NCBI GenBank assembly: GCA_022570795.1
Contig: JAKUDP010000003.1
Coordinates: forward strand, 744,001-808,000
From: Sphaerulina vaccinii
Lineage: Eukaryota; Ascomycota; Dothideomycetes; Mycosphaerellales; Mycosphaerellaceae
DNA length: 64,000 nt
Direction: 5' to 3'
The notes below the pieces were generated by a model that was not told where the DNA came from, did no database searches, and saw nothing but the letters and a program-made list of their open reading frames with translations. Position 1 is the stretch's first letter. Every line of letters starts with the position of its first letter. A program made the translations under genes and the position numbers. This document shows, piece after piece, positions 9,451 to 18,472 of the stretch.

Positions 9451-11474
9451 CTAGGAGCTTCCACCTCCATTTTTCCCCGTCTTGGGAGCCAGCAACACAT
9501 GCGGCTTGATGAAATTCTCATCTATACGATTGAACAGCGTCCCAGCATCTTCCGTCGTAACGTTCAAAATAGTGTTGAGCGCGCCTCTCGCAGTGAGACG
9601 ATCAGGATTCGTCTCCGCGCCAGGTCTAGTCCCAGACACAGGATACGAGCCATCGTTTGCTGGACTCCTAGGCGCAGACCTTCGGGCTTCAGGAGGTAGA
9701 TCCAGATCATCGTCGTCGCTGAACTGTGTACTCTCGTCTTCTTGGAAGAGTAGCCCTTGTTCAGCTTGGTTCTGTTCGTCCCTTCTTACACGAGAGCTAT
9801 TCCGTCTTTCGAGATCAGGAGGGCCATTCGAGCCATTACTATAGCTTGACGTGTCGCCTCTACTCCTGTGATGGACGTTTCCGAGTCCAATCCCTCCATT
9901 CCCGTATCCAGCTGTACTGGACTTGGGCGTATGTCCGAAGGCTGTGCCGTTCTTTCGTACATATCCCCCACTTTGTGGTACAGGTTCAATGTCGAACTCG
10001 TCGTCACTGTCGATCTCTTCTACGACTCCTGTTCGGATGTTCAAAATTTCCAACATGCGAGCAGTTGTGCCGCCGAAGATGATGACTGTCAAGACGACCG
10101 TCACCAGTACTGTCGCTCGGAGCGCGTATCCATTCTGGCCAGTCAGACCTGCTGCGAGGGCGACGCCGACCGCTCCTCGTAGGCCTGCCCAGAAGAGCAT
10201 GATCCTCCAATTATTTGGTATCTCTTCTGCAGCTTCTACCTGCCCTCTCCTTCGTGCTCGATATCGGATGAACCAGTTTATGAGGGCGCATAGCGGGAAG
10301 ACCGCACACCATCTTGCAACACATATTCCTATTAGTGTGATGAGAATGAAGAGCGGCTTATATTCGAGGGCGCGTTCGGTGAAGAGTGACAGTCCAAGGT
10401 AGATGAAGATGAAGTTCTCGGTCAGTTGTGCCATGAGGCCAAAGGTGAATTTCGTGGTGAGCTGGGTTCGGCGGGACATGTTGTGGTAGGCGTAGTGCTT
10501 GAGGCAGATACCGCAGAACAGCAGTGCCACAATACCTAGACATTGTCAGTAAAAGAGCCTTGCCTCTAATGATTGCTGTACGCACCGCTCATGTGGATCG
10601 CATTGGCGAAGAAGTACGAAGCGTATGCAATCAAGAAGATCACACAACTCTCAATCTTCGGGTCTCGTCTGATGTGTGTGAGCTTCAGTAGCAAGCTAGT
10701 CGCTAGCCCGATCACGACACCCATTGCCAAACTGCCAAAGAAGACCAGCAAGAAGACTCCGATACTCTCGAATAGACTCAGGATAGTGAGCTTTCCACCC
10801 TCTGCTCCAGCCTTGTACTTTTGCGCCGTCTCGAACAGCACGATGGCAATGGCATCGTTCAGAATACTCTCGCCAAATATGACAGTGTAGAGCTTGGGGT
10901 CGACTTTGTAGGTATTGAAAATGGCCAGGATCGTAACAGGATCTGTAGCAGATAGTGTTGCGCCAACAGACATTGCTTCCACAAAGGAGATATCCAAGCC
11001 TTCCAAAGGTATCCTCGTCCACAGCCATAGAATGCATGCCAGCACTAAGGCAGATATGAAAGTGCCAGCAAAGGCAAATGTCAAGATACTGCCAATGTTT
11101 CTGAAGAAGTTGCCTTGGTGCAGCTCATATCCACTGGCCAGGATAATAGGTGGAAGTAATAGATTGAAGAAGAACTGATAGTCAAAGGTGACCACATCCA
11201 GTACACTGTTAACGCTCGTCAATCGTAAGACCAGTCCCACCACCATTCCAGCGAAGATGGATATGACCGTTTCGTGCACCGCCTGGATCTTCTTGCTCCG
11301 TAAGACATAACTCGTAAAGAAGGCTAAGATCAGAAGGAATATCAAGATCAGGAGAGCCCATGATGAGTATATCTCCTTCTGTCCCGCCTCCGCATCATCA
11401 TCGTCGTCCGAGTCTGAAGTCTGCCTTGCAGCTAGTTGGACTGCACTTCTCGCGACATAATGGGAGAAGCCCAT
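9451..11474 (-). CDS. NHX1: endosomal/vacuolar Na+/H+ antiporter (NHX type)
   Basis: Monovalent cation:proton antiporter (CPA1 family) that swaps luminal protons for cytosolic Na+ or K+ in late endosome or vacuole membranes. Two exons (11474-10586, 10535-9451; 50-bp intron) give 657 aa. The N-terminal helix is followed by about 11-12 membrane segments. Key motifs: 'FFNLLLPPIILASGYEL' (amiloride-site region), 'SATDPVTILAIFN', and the ion-binding pair in 'GESILNDAIAIVLFE'. A later Arg in 'AGLRGAVGVALA' is also typical. The last 200 residues are a hydrophilic, Ser/Asp-rich tail with a run of acidic residues ('DDDDLDLPPEARR'), probably regulatory. The intron falls in the segment 'AIHMSG/IVALLFCG'. 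Divergent from the sugar transporter. Confidence 0.94.
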
Positions 11475-12205
11475 GTTGGCAATCGGGAAGTGCTATCGCA
11501 TACTCGAGGGGCCGATCGTTTGCTCGTTTGCGCTGGGAGGTTGATTTGCTGTGTGTCCAGTATATGCGAGGTGGTCGTGTGATGGGTCCTGAGAGATCGT
11601 ATACTCTGGTAGAGACAGATGTCGTTAGCTGATTGACAGTCTATTTGTTGCCTGATGTTCATTGTCGGCAGAAGCTCCACCTGGCCTGTGACTACGCTAG
11701 TGGCACAGACGGAGTGTGCTACCGAGAGACCGGGGTCAGCCTTATGCATGAACCACGCGATGGGGGCACCTCATGCTGTTGATCTGGACAGGGCAGATAG
11801 CGGTTCCTTGCAGTTCATGCCCTATATCACGTCTGTCTCATGTACGAACTGTACAATACGTGGCGAGCGCAAGCCACGACGAGAACATGGCCTCCGGACG
11901 TATCCGATTACATCCTACGCCCACTGCCAGCAACGCAAGCAAGCTGTCAGCGCAAATCTGGTCGCATGACGAAGACGGCTTCCTCGCGCGTGTGGTGTGT
12001 CAAGTGTGTCGTGTGTCGCTTGTTCCGTGATCACATCTGATCTTTCCTGACCCAACTGAACACGAGCATAACCAGCAACCCAAACAAAGACCATGCAAAG
12101 CACCTGCTGCCCCTTGGTCTTTGTCTCTTTGCGCTGCGAACACCTCCCACCTTAGCTCCCGTCTAATGACCTAGTACCACCTCCACGTCACGACATATAT
12201 GAACC
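11475..12205. promoter_or_regulatory. shared upstream region of NHX and sugar transporter genes
   Basis: About 730 bp between two divergent transporter genes; both promoters must lie here. Open frames on both strands are short and not protein-like. No specific binding site was recognised. Confidence 0.4.
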
Positions 12206-14348
12206 ATGGAGCATCCGCCCTCGCCTGCACGCTCCGACACTTCACGGCGAGGGTCGCACATCAGAAACACTTCTTCGCCGATTATACCTTCGCACTCTAA
12301 ACACGTGCAGTTCCGACGAAACTCGCGACCTTCAACACCACTGAATGAACCAAGAAGGACTCCTACTCCGCAGTCACATGCGAATGGCGGCAAGATGAGA
12401 TATAGTGCAGACATCAAGGACGACGAGATCACGGAGCAGTCTCCATTGCTGCCGGCGCGCACGAGCGAGGACGATGGAAAGGTGCCTATTCTACCCAACA
12501 TCTTCAGCCCAGATAACAATAGCAATGAGTCGTGGAATGCCGAAGAGGGACAACAGGAAGAGAGCAAGAGCAGCTGGTATATGCTAGCATTGACAATTGC
12601 ATTTCTTGGGTGAGTCAACATCAGCACACTCTACCTCCAGTCTAGCGCTGACAATAGCCAACAGCCTGCAAATAGCATGGTCAGTAGAGCTCTCCAATGG
12701 ATCGCCTTATTTGCTGAGTTTGGGTGTTACGAAGAGCATGCTTGCTCTTGTCTGGATTGCTGGACCACTGTCGGGAACTCTAGTACAGCCGTACGTTGGG
12801 ATCAAGTCGGACAGATGTCGCTCACGATTTGGCAAACGACGTCCGTTCATGGTTGGAGGAGCAGTCGCTACCATCGTCTCGCTCTTGATACTGGCCTGGA
12901 CGCGCGAGATTGTAGGCGGTACTCTATCAGTCTTTGGAGTGGCGAGAGATAGCCAAGTCACGAAGACAATGTCTATTGTGCTTGCAGTGCTCATGGTCTA
13001 CGTCCTCGATTTCAGTATCAACGTGATTCAGGCTGGTGTCAGAGCATTCGTTGTCGACAATGCGCCATCACATCAGCAAGATGCGGCGAATGCTTGGGCT
13101 AGTCGCGTACTGGGCATTGGCAACATCATCGGATATCTCTTCGGGTATGCGAATCTGCCAAAGTATCTGTGGTTTTTTGGCGATACTCAGTTCAAAGTGC
13201 TTTGCGTTATTGCCTCAATCGCTCTTGGATCAACACTCGCCATATCCTGCTTCTTCGTCTCTGAGCGGGATCCGCGCCTCGAAGGCAAGCCGGCAGAACA
13301 GGAAGGCGGTGTCATCGCCTTCTTTAAGGAACTGTGGCGATCAGTACGCCGGCTACCACCTCAGATCAAGGCTGTTTGCGTGGTTCAGCTGGCTGCTTGG
13401 ATAGCATGGTTTCCGTTCCTCTTCTACGCGACCACCTACATCGGCGAGATCTACGTCGACTCCGTCTTACGCGCCACTCCCGATATGACAGACAGCGAGA
13501 TCGGCCAGGCCTGGGAACATGGTACACGGTTAGGCACTTTTGCGCTCCTGATCTTTGCACTTGTCTCGTTTGTATCGAGTGTGATGCTCCCGTGGTTTGT
13601 GGCAAGTTCGTACAAGGCACCCGATCCACAGCCGCGAACCCCTATGACAGCTTCGCCCACGATGGCTCGAACGCCGAACAACGCTTTAAGTGAAAGCGAG
13701 GGCTACTTCGATGCTCGACCTGCCGCGCCAATGAGGCCTACGACTCCGAACGCTGGTGCCGCGTTCCTTGACGACGTGCAAACAATCAAATCATCGCCCG
13801 GCCGGAGTTGGATGTCGAAGACTAAGAGACGCATACCCAATCTGGAGATCAAATGGCTGACCATGCGGCGAGCTTGGATGATCTCCCATGCAGTATTCGC
13901 ATTTCTCACTGCGCTAACTTTCTTTGCTCACACTGTCACTACTGCCACGATCATCGTATCAATCATCGGCATCCCATGGGCAATGACTATGTGGGCGCCT
14001 TTCGCGCTCATCGCATCTGAGGTGTCAAAGCGCGAGAATATACGACGAGGTCGAATAGCTCCTCCACCCACTCGTGAAGGCGAGCTGCTAGCGAGCGGCG
14101 AGGACGATGCTGCTGATCAGGCTGGTGTGGTCTTGGGTATACACAACGTCGCTGTTGCTGCGCCGCAGGTCATCGCCACATTGGTGAGCAGTGCGATCTT
14201 CAAGGCATTGCAGAAGCCGAGGAATGCTGTTGGAGACGACAGCGTGGCTTGGGTGTTGAGGTTTGGAGGTTGTCTGGCGCTGGTCGCTGCATGGCTTACG
14301 CGACGAGTGAGGGAAGATGATTCGGAAGATGATAAGCCGCACTGGTAG
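12206..14348 (+). CDS. SUT/SLC45-type proton-sugar symporter
   Basis: Member of the glycoside-pentoside-hexuronide/sucrose transporter branch of the major facilitator superfamily, related to fission yeast Sut1 (maltose/sucrose uptake) and animal SLC45. Two exons (12206-12609, 12665-14348; 55-bp intron) give 695 aa. About 130 N-terminal residues are cytosolic and Ser/Pro-rich. Helix 1 begins 'WYMLALTIAFLGLQIAWSVELSNGSPYLLSLG', and the loop between helices 2 and 3 carries the family signature 'SDRCRSRFGKRRPFM'. Helix 5-6 shows 'QAGVRAFVVDNAP'. A long central loop (about 450-540) is Pro/Ser-rich and disordered. Twelve helices can be counted roughly. The intron sits within helix 1. Plasma or vacuolar membrane; substrate probably a disaccharide, by family only. 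Confidence 0.9.
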
Positions 14349-14625
14349 AGATGAGATACGAAGTTATGATGGCCTAGTACGAGATAGCTCTGGAACGGTC
14401 TTGGATACATCAGTGCAACTTCGTACAAGTGAAGTGAAAGTGACGCGCGCGCGAAGCCAAGCGAAGGGTCTGTGCTCGAAGCTCAAAACTTGCCACTCGA
14501 GGCTCAGAACAAACCAGCAGAAACGAACATCTCCAACCACTTCCGACTCACCACCGCCATTCTCCGAGTTCACACGCGATCGCTGCTCGGTAATAAGACC
14601 CCAGCGTTCTGTACACCACTTTGCC

Positions 14626-16182
14626 ATGTCGGCCACGGGCGAAGATGAGGGCGAGCTCGATAACGAGGACTACGGCTGGGGATGGCATCTCGACAACAAC
14701 TTCAGCTCAATTGTCCCCGTATCGGCAGTTTTCGAAGACGACGATCAACTTCCGCAGTTGGCACACCCGAGGACAGTTAGACGTGGTGGAGCACACAACT
14801 TCATGTCTAAGGACGTCAACGATGTATTGCTGCGGATGGTCAAAATTTCGGAGCATCTGAAGCGCCGTGGACACTCGAGTCGGGACTGGGAGAATATGAA
14901 GATACGACTACGCGACTGCAATCTGACAGACGCTCCTCTTACGGAGCTCCTCCAAGCCAAAGTACAGCTTTTCCAGTTCGACATGATAACCGAGCTCAGA
15001 GAAGCGGAGCCACTCGATGCGTCCAATAGGTGCGGCATGATAGGATACCTTCGAGGACGCCTAGGACTGCCAAATCTGTCTTTGGCCACTCACCCTCTGT
15101 ATCTGGACGCAGCCAAGGAGCGAGCGGAAGGAATTGTACGCCGAGGACTTTCGGGGATACTTGTGGATCGCCTTGCTGCCCACAAGCTTGCTATCGAAGC
15201 CGCAGAACAGAGGACGACGCGCAGAAAGGTTAATCACGGATACGGAATAGAATGGCAAAGTCAAATTGCATGGTGTGCTTTGCGCCAAATTGTGCGCGAG
15301 GCTAGGGTTCAGTTTGAAGCGGCGCTGCGCAGCACGGCTCGTGTGGGACGCTACGCATCTCTCGCTGCTATTGAGAGAAGGCGCAACGGCTGGATTGCAC
15401 AGGTCATGGAGCAATCCATTGACGTGCATTTAGGGGCTGTTGCAAGAACACTAGGATCTGGAAACTTCACAGAGATAGCGCTTCCTCTCATCACATCGGC
15501 CGACGATCCTGAGCCAAGACAGACTGACGTGCATGGATGGGTACCTTACGGCGCAGAGGTCATTTTCGCTGCAGAAACATTATCTGGCGAATTGTTCGAA
15601 CAGGAGGAAAGCGACGTCACTAACATCGACGCTGCTTTCACATTGCTAGAGTGTTCTGGCATCCAGGCTGGAAAAACGACTCAGCAACTCAGGAAGCAAT
15701 CAATATGTCTTGCAGGCGAGATCGTGCACAGACTACGCAACAAGTTCACTCCCTACGATATGGCACGATTCGAAGAGCTCCTCGTTGGCCTGGTTGAAGC
15801 GTACGAGTATTCCGTTGTGCGCATTGACGAGCTGAAACCCACTTCGAGCGGTGATCCCGTACCAACCTTCTCAGCCGAGCCTCTGCCACCATGCCATCTG
15901 GATGACGACCCGTTCGAAACATTCCTCGAAACCGCTTTCAGAGAAGCGAACGAGAGCGGATTGGCAATGGGCTTAACACTCTGGAAGCTCGAAGAGCGGG
16001 CTCAGATATTGACAAGTCAATTGAAGGACCACATGACTGCGAACTACGAGTGGTCGGACATCGAAGAGTTGTTGGATCAGATCGAGGATGCATCAAGACG
16101 AGCACTATCTCGACTTTTGCGCGACCACATCGAGAAAAGAAAAGTGGCAATTAGTATGTTGGCTAGCAGACATGATGAATGA
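14626..16182 (+). CDS. hypothetical helical protein, family not recognised
   Basis: Single-exon 518-aa protein with no family I recognise. The frame is open upstream to 14317 but the first sensible ATG is 14626, just after a 5'-UTR-like stretch; the upstream part overlaps the 3' end of the transporter gene. The sequence is mostly charged alpha-helix ('KDVNDVLLRMVKISEHLKRR', 'EERAQILTSQLKDHM'), without signal peptide or membrane segment. It starts acidic and aromatic ('NEDYGWGWHLDNN'). Composition is that of a real soluble protein. Its stop codon lies within the first copy of a short tandem duplication (16158-16240), so the C-terminus may have been reset recently. Confidence 0.7.
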   Translation: MSATGEDEGELDNEDYGWGWHLDNNFSSIVPVSAVFEDDDQLPQLAHPRTVRRGGAHNFMSKDVNDVLLRMVKISEHLKRRGHSSRDWENMKIRLRDCNLTDAPLTELLQAKVQLFQFDMITELREAEPLDASNRCGMIGYLRGRLGLPNLSLATHPLYLDAAKERAEGIVRRGLSGILVDRLAAHKLAIEAAEQRTTRRKVNHGYGIEWQSQIAWCALRQIVREARVQFEAALRSTARVGRYASLAAIERRRNGWIAQVMEQSIDVHLGAVARTLGSGNFTEIALPLITSADDPEPRQTDVHGWVPYGAEVIFAAETLSGELFEQEESDVTNIDAAFTLLECSGIQAGKTTQQLRKQSICLAGEIVHRLRNKFTPYDMARFEELLVGLVEAYEYSVVRIDELKPTSSGDPVPTFSAEPLPPCHLDDDPFETFLETAFREANESGLAMGLTLWKLEERAQILTSQLKDHMTANYEWSDIEELLDQIEDASRRALSRLLRDHIEKRKVAISMLASRHDE

Positions 16183-16240
16183 GACTCTGGTGGCACTGCT
16201 GTTGGCTAGCAAATATGATGGATGAGACTCTGGCACTGCT
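16158..16240 (+). repeat. imperfect 43/40-bp tandem duplication over a stop codon
   Basis: Copy 1 (16158-16200) and copy 2 (16201-16240) both begin GTTGGCTAGCA and end CACTGCT. They differ by three transitions and a 3-nt gap. Copy 1 contains the stop of the 518-aa gene. Because copy 1 is 43 nt long, copy 2 lies one base out of frame with the gene. Confidence 0.9.
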
Positions 16241-16309
16241 CCGGAAGAATTGTTGGACGAACCATGGCAGTAGACCTGCCTTAGCGAGATCATTGATTTC
16301 ATGTTCCTG

Positions 16310-17202
16310 CTACGTGGATCGATCTGCCTCCCAAGTTTGCAGCCGCGCTAGCGAGTCCTTTAAGTATCTGATCGCTTGAGACTGATTCTGTTCGAAAATT
16401 GGCATAGGGTTCCTTACTGGTAGATAGTCTCCGATGAATGAGAGGACGACCCCATCGTGCAAGGGACGCGCTTGACCAAGGCTGACGACTTTCACGATCA
16501 AGGTCTGCAATTCGTCTGAACAGCCTGACGTCTTGTTCGTGGAGTGTCGCGGAGCTGTTGGAAGCTCGAGGTTCGTAGTCTATGAAACAAGGCCTCGTCT
16601 TTGTCTGAAGGCACGAACGACGAGAACTTGCCGCCAGCCTGGCAATTCAAGGGCGATCTCTTGTCGAAAAGCGCAATTAACGAAACATCTTGGTCACAAA
16701 GATCTGATAGGCCAGCTATCTCCCTAGCAGGGGTGCGGAGAGGATCTGTAGTAACTTCAGGAAAGCTGTAACAGGAGACGATGCTGTCCAGACTAGGATC
16801 GATCTCATTGCGTTTAAGAATGCCAGGAGGATGCCTCCAATGTCATTTGAGTGCAAGTCGTCATTATGGCGGTGTCATAGCGAGGACCTGCTGGACTGTC
16901 CGATGTATCGAATTTTGACCACTATATCTGCCTTCTTGCCCTTTACTAGGAACTTCCATTCCTCCATTTCGGCGAAGGAAATGCCGTCTTTCTCCCAGCA
17001 TGCAACCATCGCTGACAGCTGTGACACCGTCAAGCCGAGACTTGCTCGGATAATTTGTTCTCTCGAAGCCGGTAGGTGCTGATCGAATGAGTGGGACGAT
17101 TCGTCCTACGGTTCTGGGAATTGGATGGCTATAAGGGACAACAGGTCCTGGAAGTCGGCTCACTACGGCACTGCTCGAAGCTAGCACGTCGTTGTCGGCC
17201 AT
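16310..17202 (-). pseudogene. decayed gene of unknown family
   Basis: Coding-like sequence runs through this minus-strand stretch but in three frames. A start at 17202 (MADNDVLASSSAV), a likely 58-bp intron with a GTGAGC donor, then an exon with 'REQIIRASLGLTVSQLSAM', 'DGISFAEMEEWKFLV' and 'VVKIRYIGQSSRSSL' ends at an in-frame TGA where the next residues would be 'HRHNDDLHSNDIGG'. Further down, other frames read 'DPSLDSIVSCYSFPEVTTDP' and 'DGVVLSFIGDYLPVRNPMP', ending at 16310. The 'IRYIGQ' piece faintly recalls GIY-YIG domains, which I do not claim. A CGA-to-TGA change would explain the first stop. More exons could instead explain part of it. An alternative 186-aa open frame on the same strand is less protein-like. 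Confidence 0.4.
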
Positions 17203-17362
17203 AGCTGGGGCTTGTGTTGGTTTGCGTGGTGTGAGATCTTGTGGTGTCGTGAAAAGTGGTGTTTTGGCCGCGAGAACAAGTGAAGTTTGGACTTCGCAGC
17301 CTTTTGAACCTTTCTGGTGCACCTCGAATGTCCAAGTCTCGTTGCACATCAACCTTAATACC

Positions 17363-17578
17363 ATGCGGTCAAGAAAGCGCTTTGCAATTGGTTCCGCCGT
17401 TGGCGGTCTCCTCGCTGCTAGCATTCTCCTTATTGCGATCGTGACTAGTCCTCGCGTCTTCTACGGCACTCCAAAGGCCCCTATTCTTGTTGCCAACGAA
17501 TCATCTAGGACATGCCAACCCTTTTCCTTCAGTCTTGCTCGGCGAGTACCTCGAGAATTTAATACAGCAGATGGTTGA
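17363..17578 (+). CDS. possible small single-pass membrane protein
   Basis: An ATG at 17363 opens a 71-codon frame with a basic start (MRSRKR) and one hydrophobic segment, 'GGLLAASILLIAIVTS', followed by a short hydrophilic tail. It starts 160 bp from the divergent decayed gene. No family is recognised; this may be chance or one exon of a longer gene. Confidence 0.22.
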   Translation: MRSRKRFAIGSAVGGLLAASILLIAIVTSPRVFYGTPKAPILVANESSRTCQPFSFSLARRVPREFNTADG

Positions 17579-18007
17579 TGGAAATGTTTGACATTGGGGC
17601 GTCCTTAGGGTTAGCCGTCCCAAACTTGGCAAGACGGCGACAGCCAGGATAATGGCCAAACACGCCAAGTAGCCACTCAGTCGATATATAATGGGTATAA
17701 AACAATGTCTAAGAAGTGTCAAGCTCATCTGCAAAGTTCTGAGGTCTTGATGTCGAAAAGTCTGAATTAGCCATATTTCGAAAATCGAGGTATTTTAGGA
17801 TGACGGACCTCAAGTAGTGCAAGTAAGGGGTCATCTTCTCGACAAGGACAGATCATACGGCGATAAGTTTAGGACCGATCAGAAACATACTCCGATTGCT
17901 CAGATGACGATCTGTGGCAAGGACTGAGTGGTAGTTGCCCGCGAGGTGAAGATACAAGTAGTTTTACAATGTCTAGCTATGCCTACCTAGTCTACCTCCT
18001 GCTTCTT
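17579..18007. other. intergenic, no gene seen
   Basis: About 430 bp, relatively AT-rich, with no open frame that looks coding. It lies beyond the end of the CTR9 downstream open frame, so it may contain the CTR9 3' untranslated region. Confidence 0.35.
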
Positions 18008-18472
18008 TTACTCGTTGCCAACATCCAACGGCGGCTCTACGAAGTCTACACGGCCGTGCTCCTCGTGGTGCTCCTTTGGTCCATCTGCGTCGGAGAGAGC
18101 CCCGTTATCTCCAACATTGGACAATGTCTCTTCAGAGGTCTGGCGTTCGGGCCTGAAAAACGCCTCTTGCTCTCTGCGTTTAATGTAAGCCTCGTATGAA
18201 AGATCCTCAGAGTCTTCACGGCGGTATTTCTCCGGAAGCTCTGGCTTCTCATAAACGAACTCCTGACCACCATCTTCATCCTCGTACTCTCCAGGGGCGT
18301 CCTCTTCGCCGCCGAGCATGTGAGAGAGAGCTCCGTCCGCTCTAACCTCGGATGATGGCTCTTCAGGAACCATACGGCCAAACTCCTCTTCGAGCTGTCC
18401 AAAATCATTGTTGTCTGACTCAGACGATGGCGCTACAGAGTCTCCACGCCCGTTCTCCTCCTCAAGATTTTC
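18008..18472 (-). other. in-frame acidic extension beyond the CTR9 stop
   Basis: Directly after the CTR9 TAG, in the same frame, 154 sense codons follow before the next stop at 18008-18010. They encode an acidic, disordered tail in the style of Ctr9: 'ENLEEENGRGDSVAPSSESD', 'GGEEDAPGEYEDEDGG', 'LSNVGDNGALSDADG'. 'NGALSD' also occurs just before the annotated stop ('GNGGNGALSDDD'). A 48-nt stretch at 18520-18473 begins GTGACA, has CCGAC near its end and closes with this TAG; removing it keeps frame and would give a 1350-aa protein. Readthrough or a recent nonsense change are alternatives. Confidence 0.55.

Noticed and set aside
14317..14625. N-terminal extension of the 518-aa protein
   Set aside because: Overlaps the transporter 3' end; the sequence before 14626 reads like a leader, and the ATG at 14626 is the better start.
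16864..17424. 186-codon minus-strand frame
   Set aside because: A neighbouring frame with one intron is more protein-like in the same stretch.
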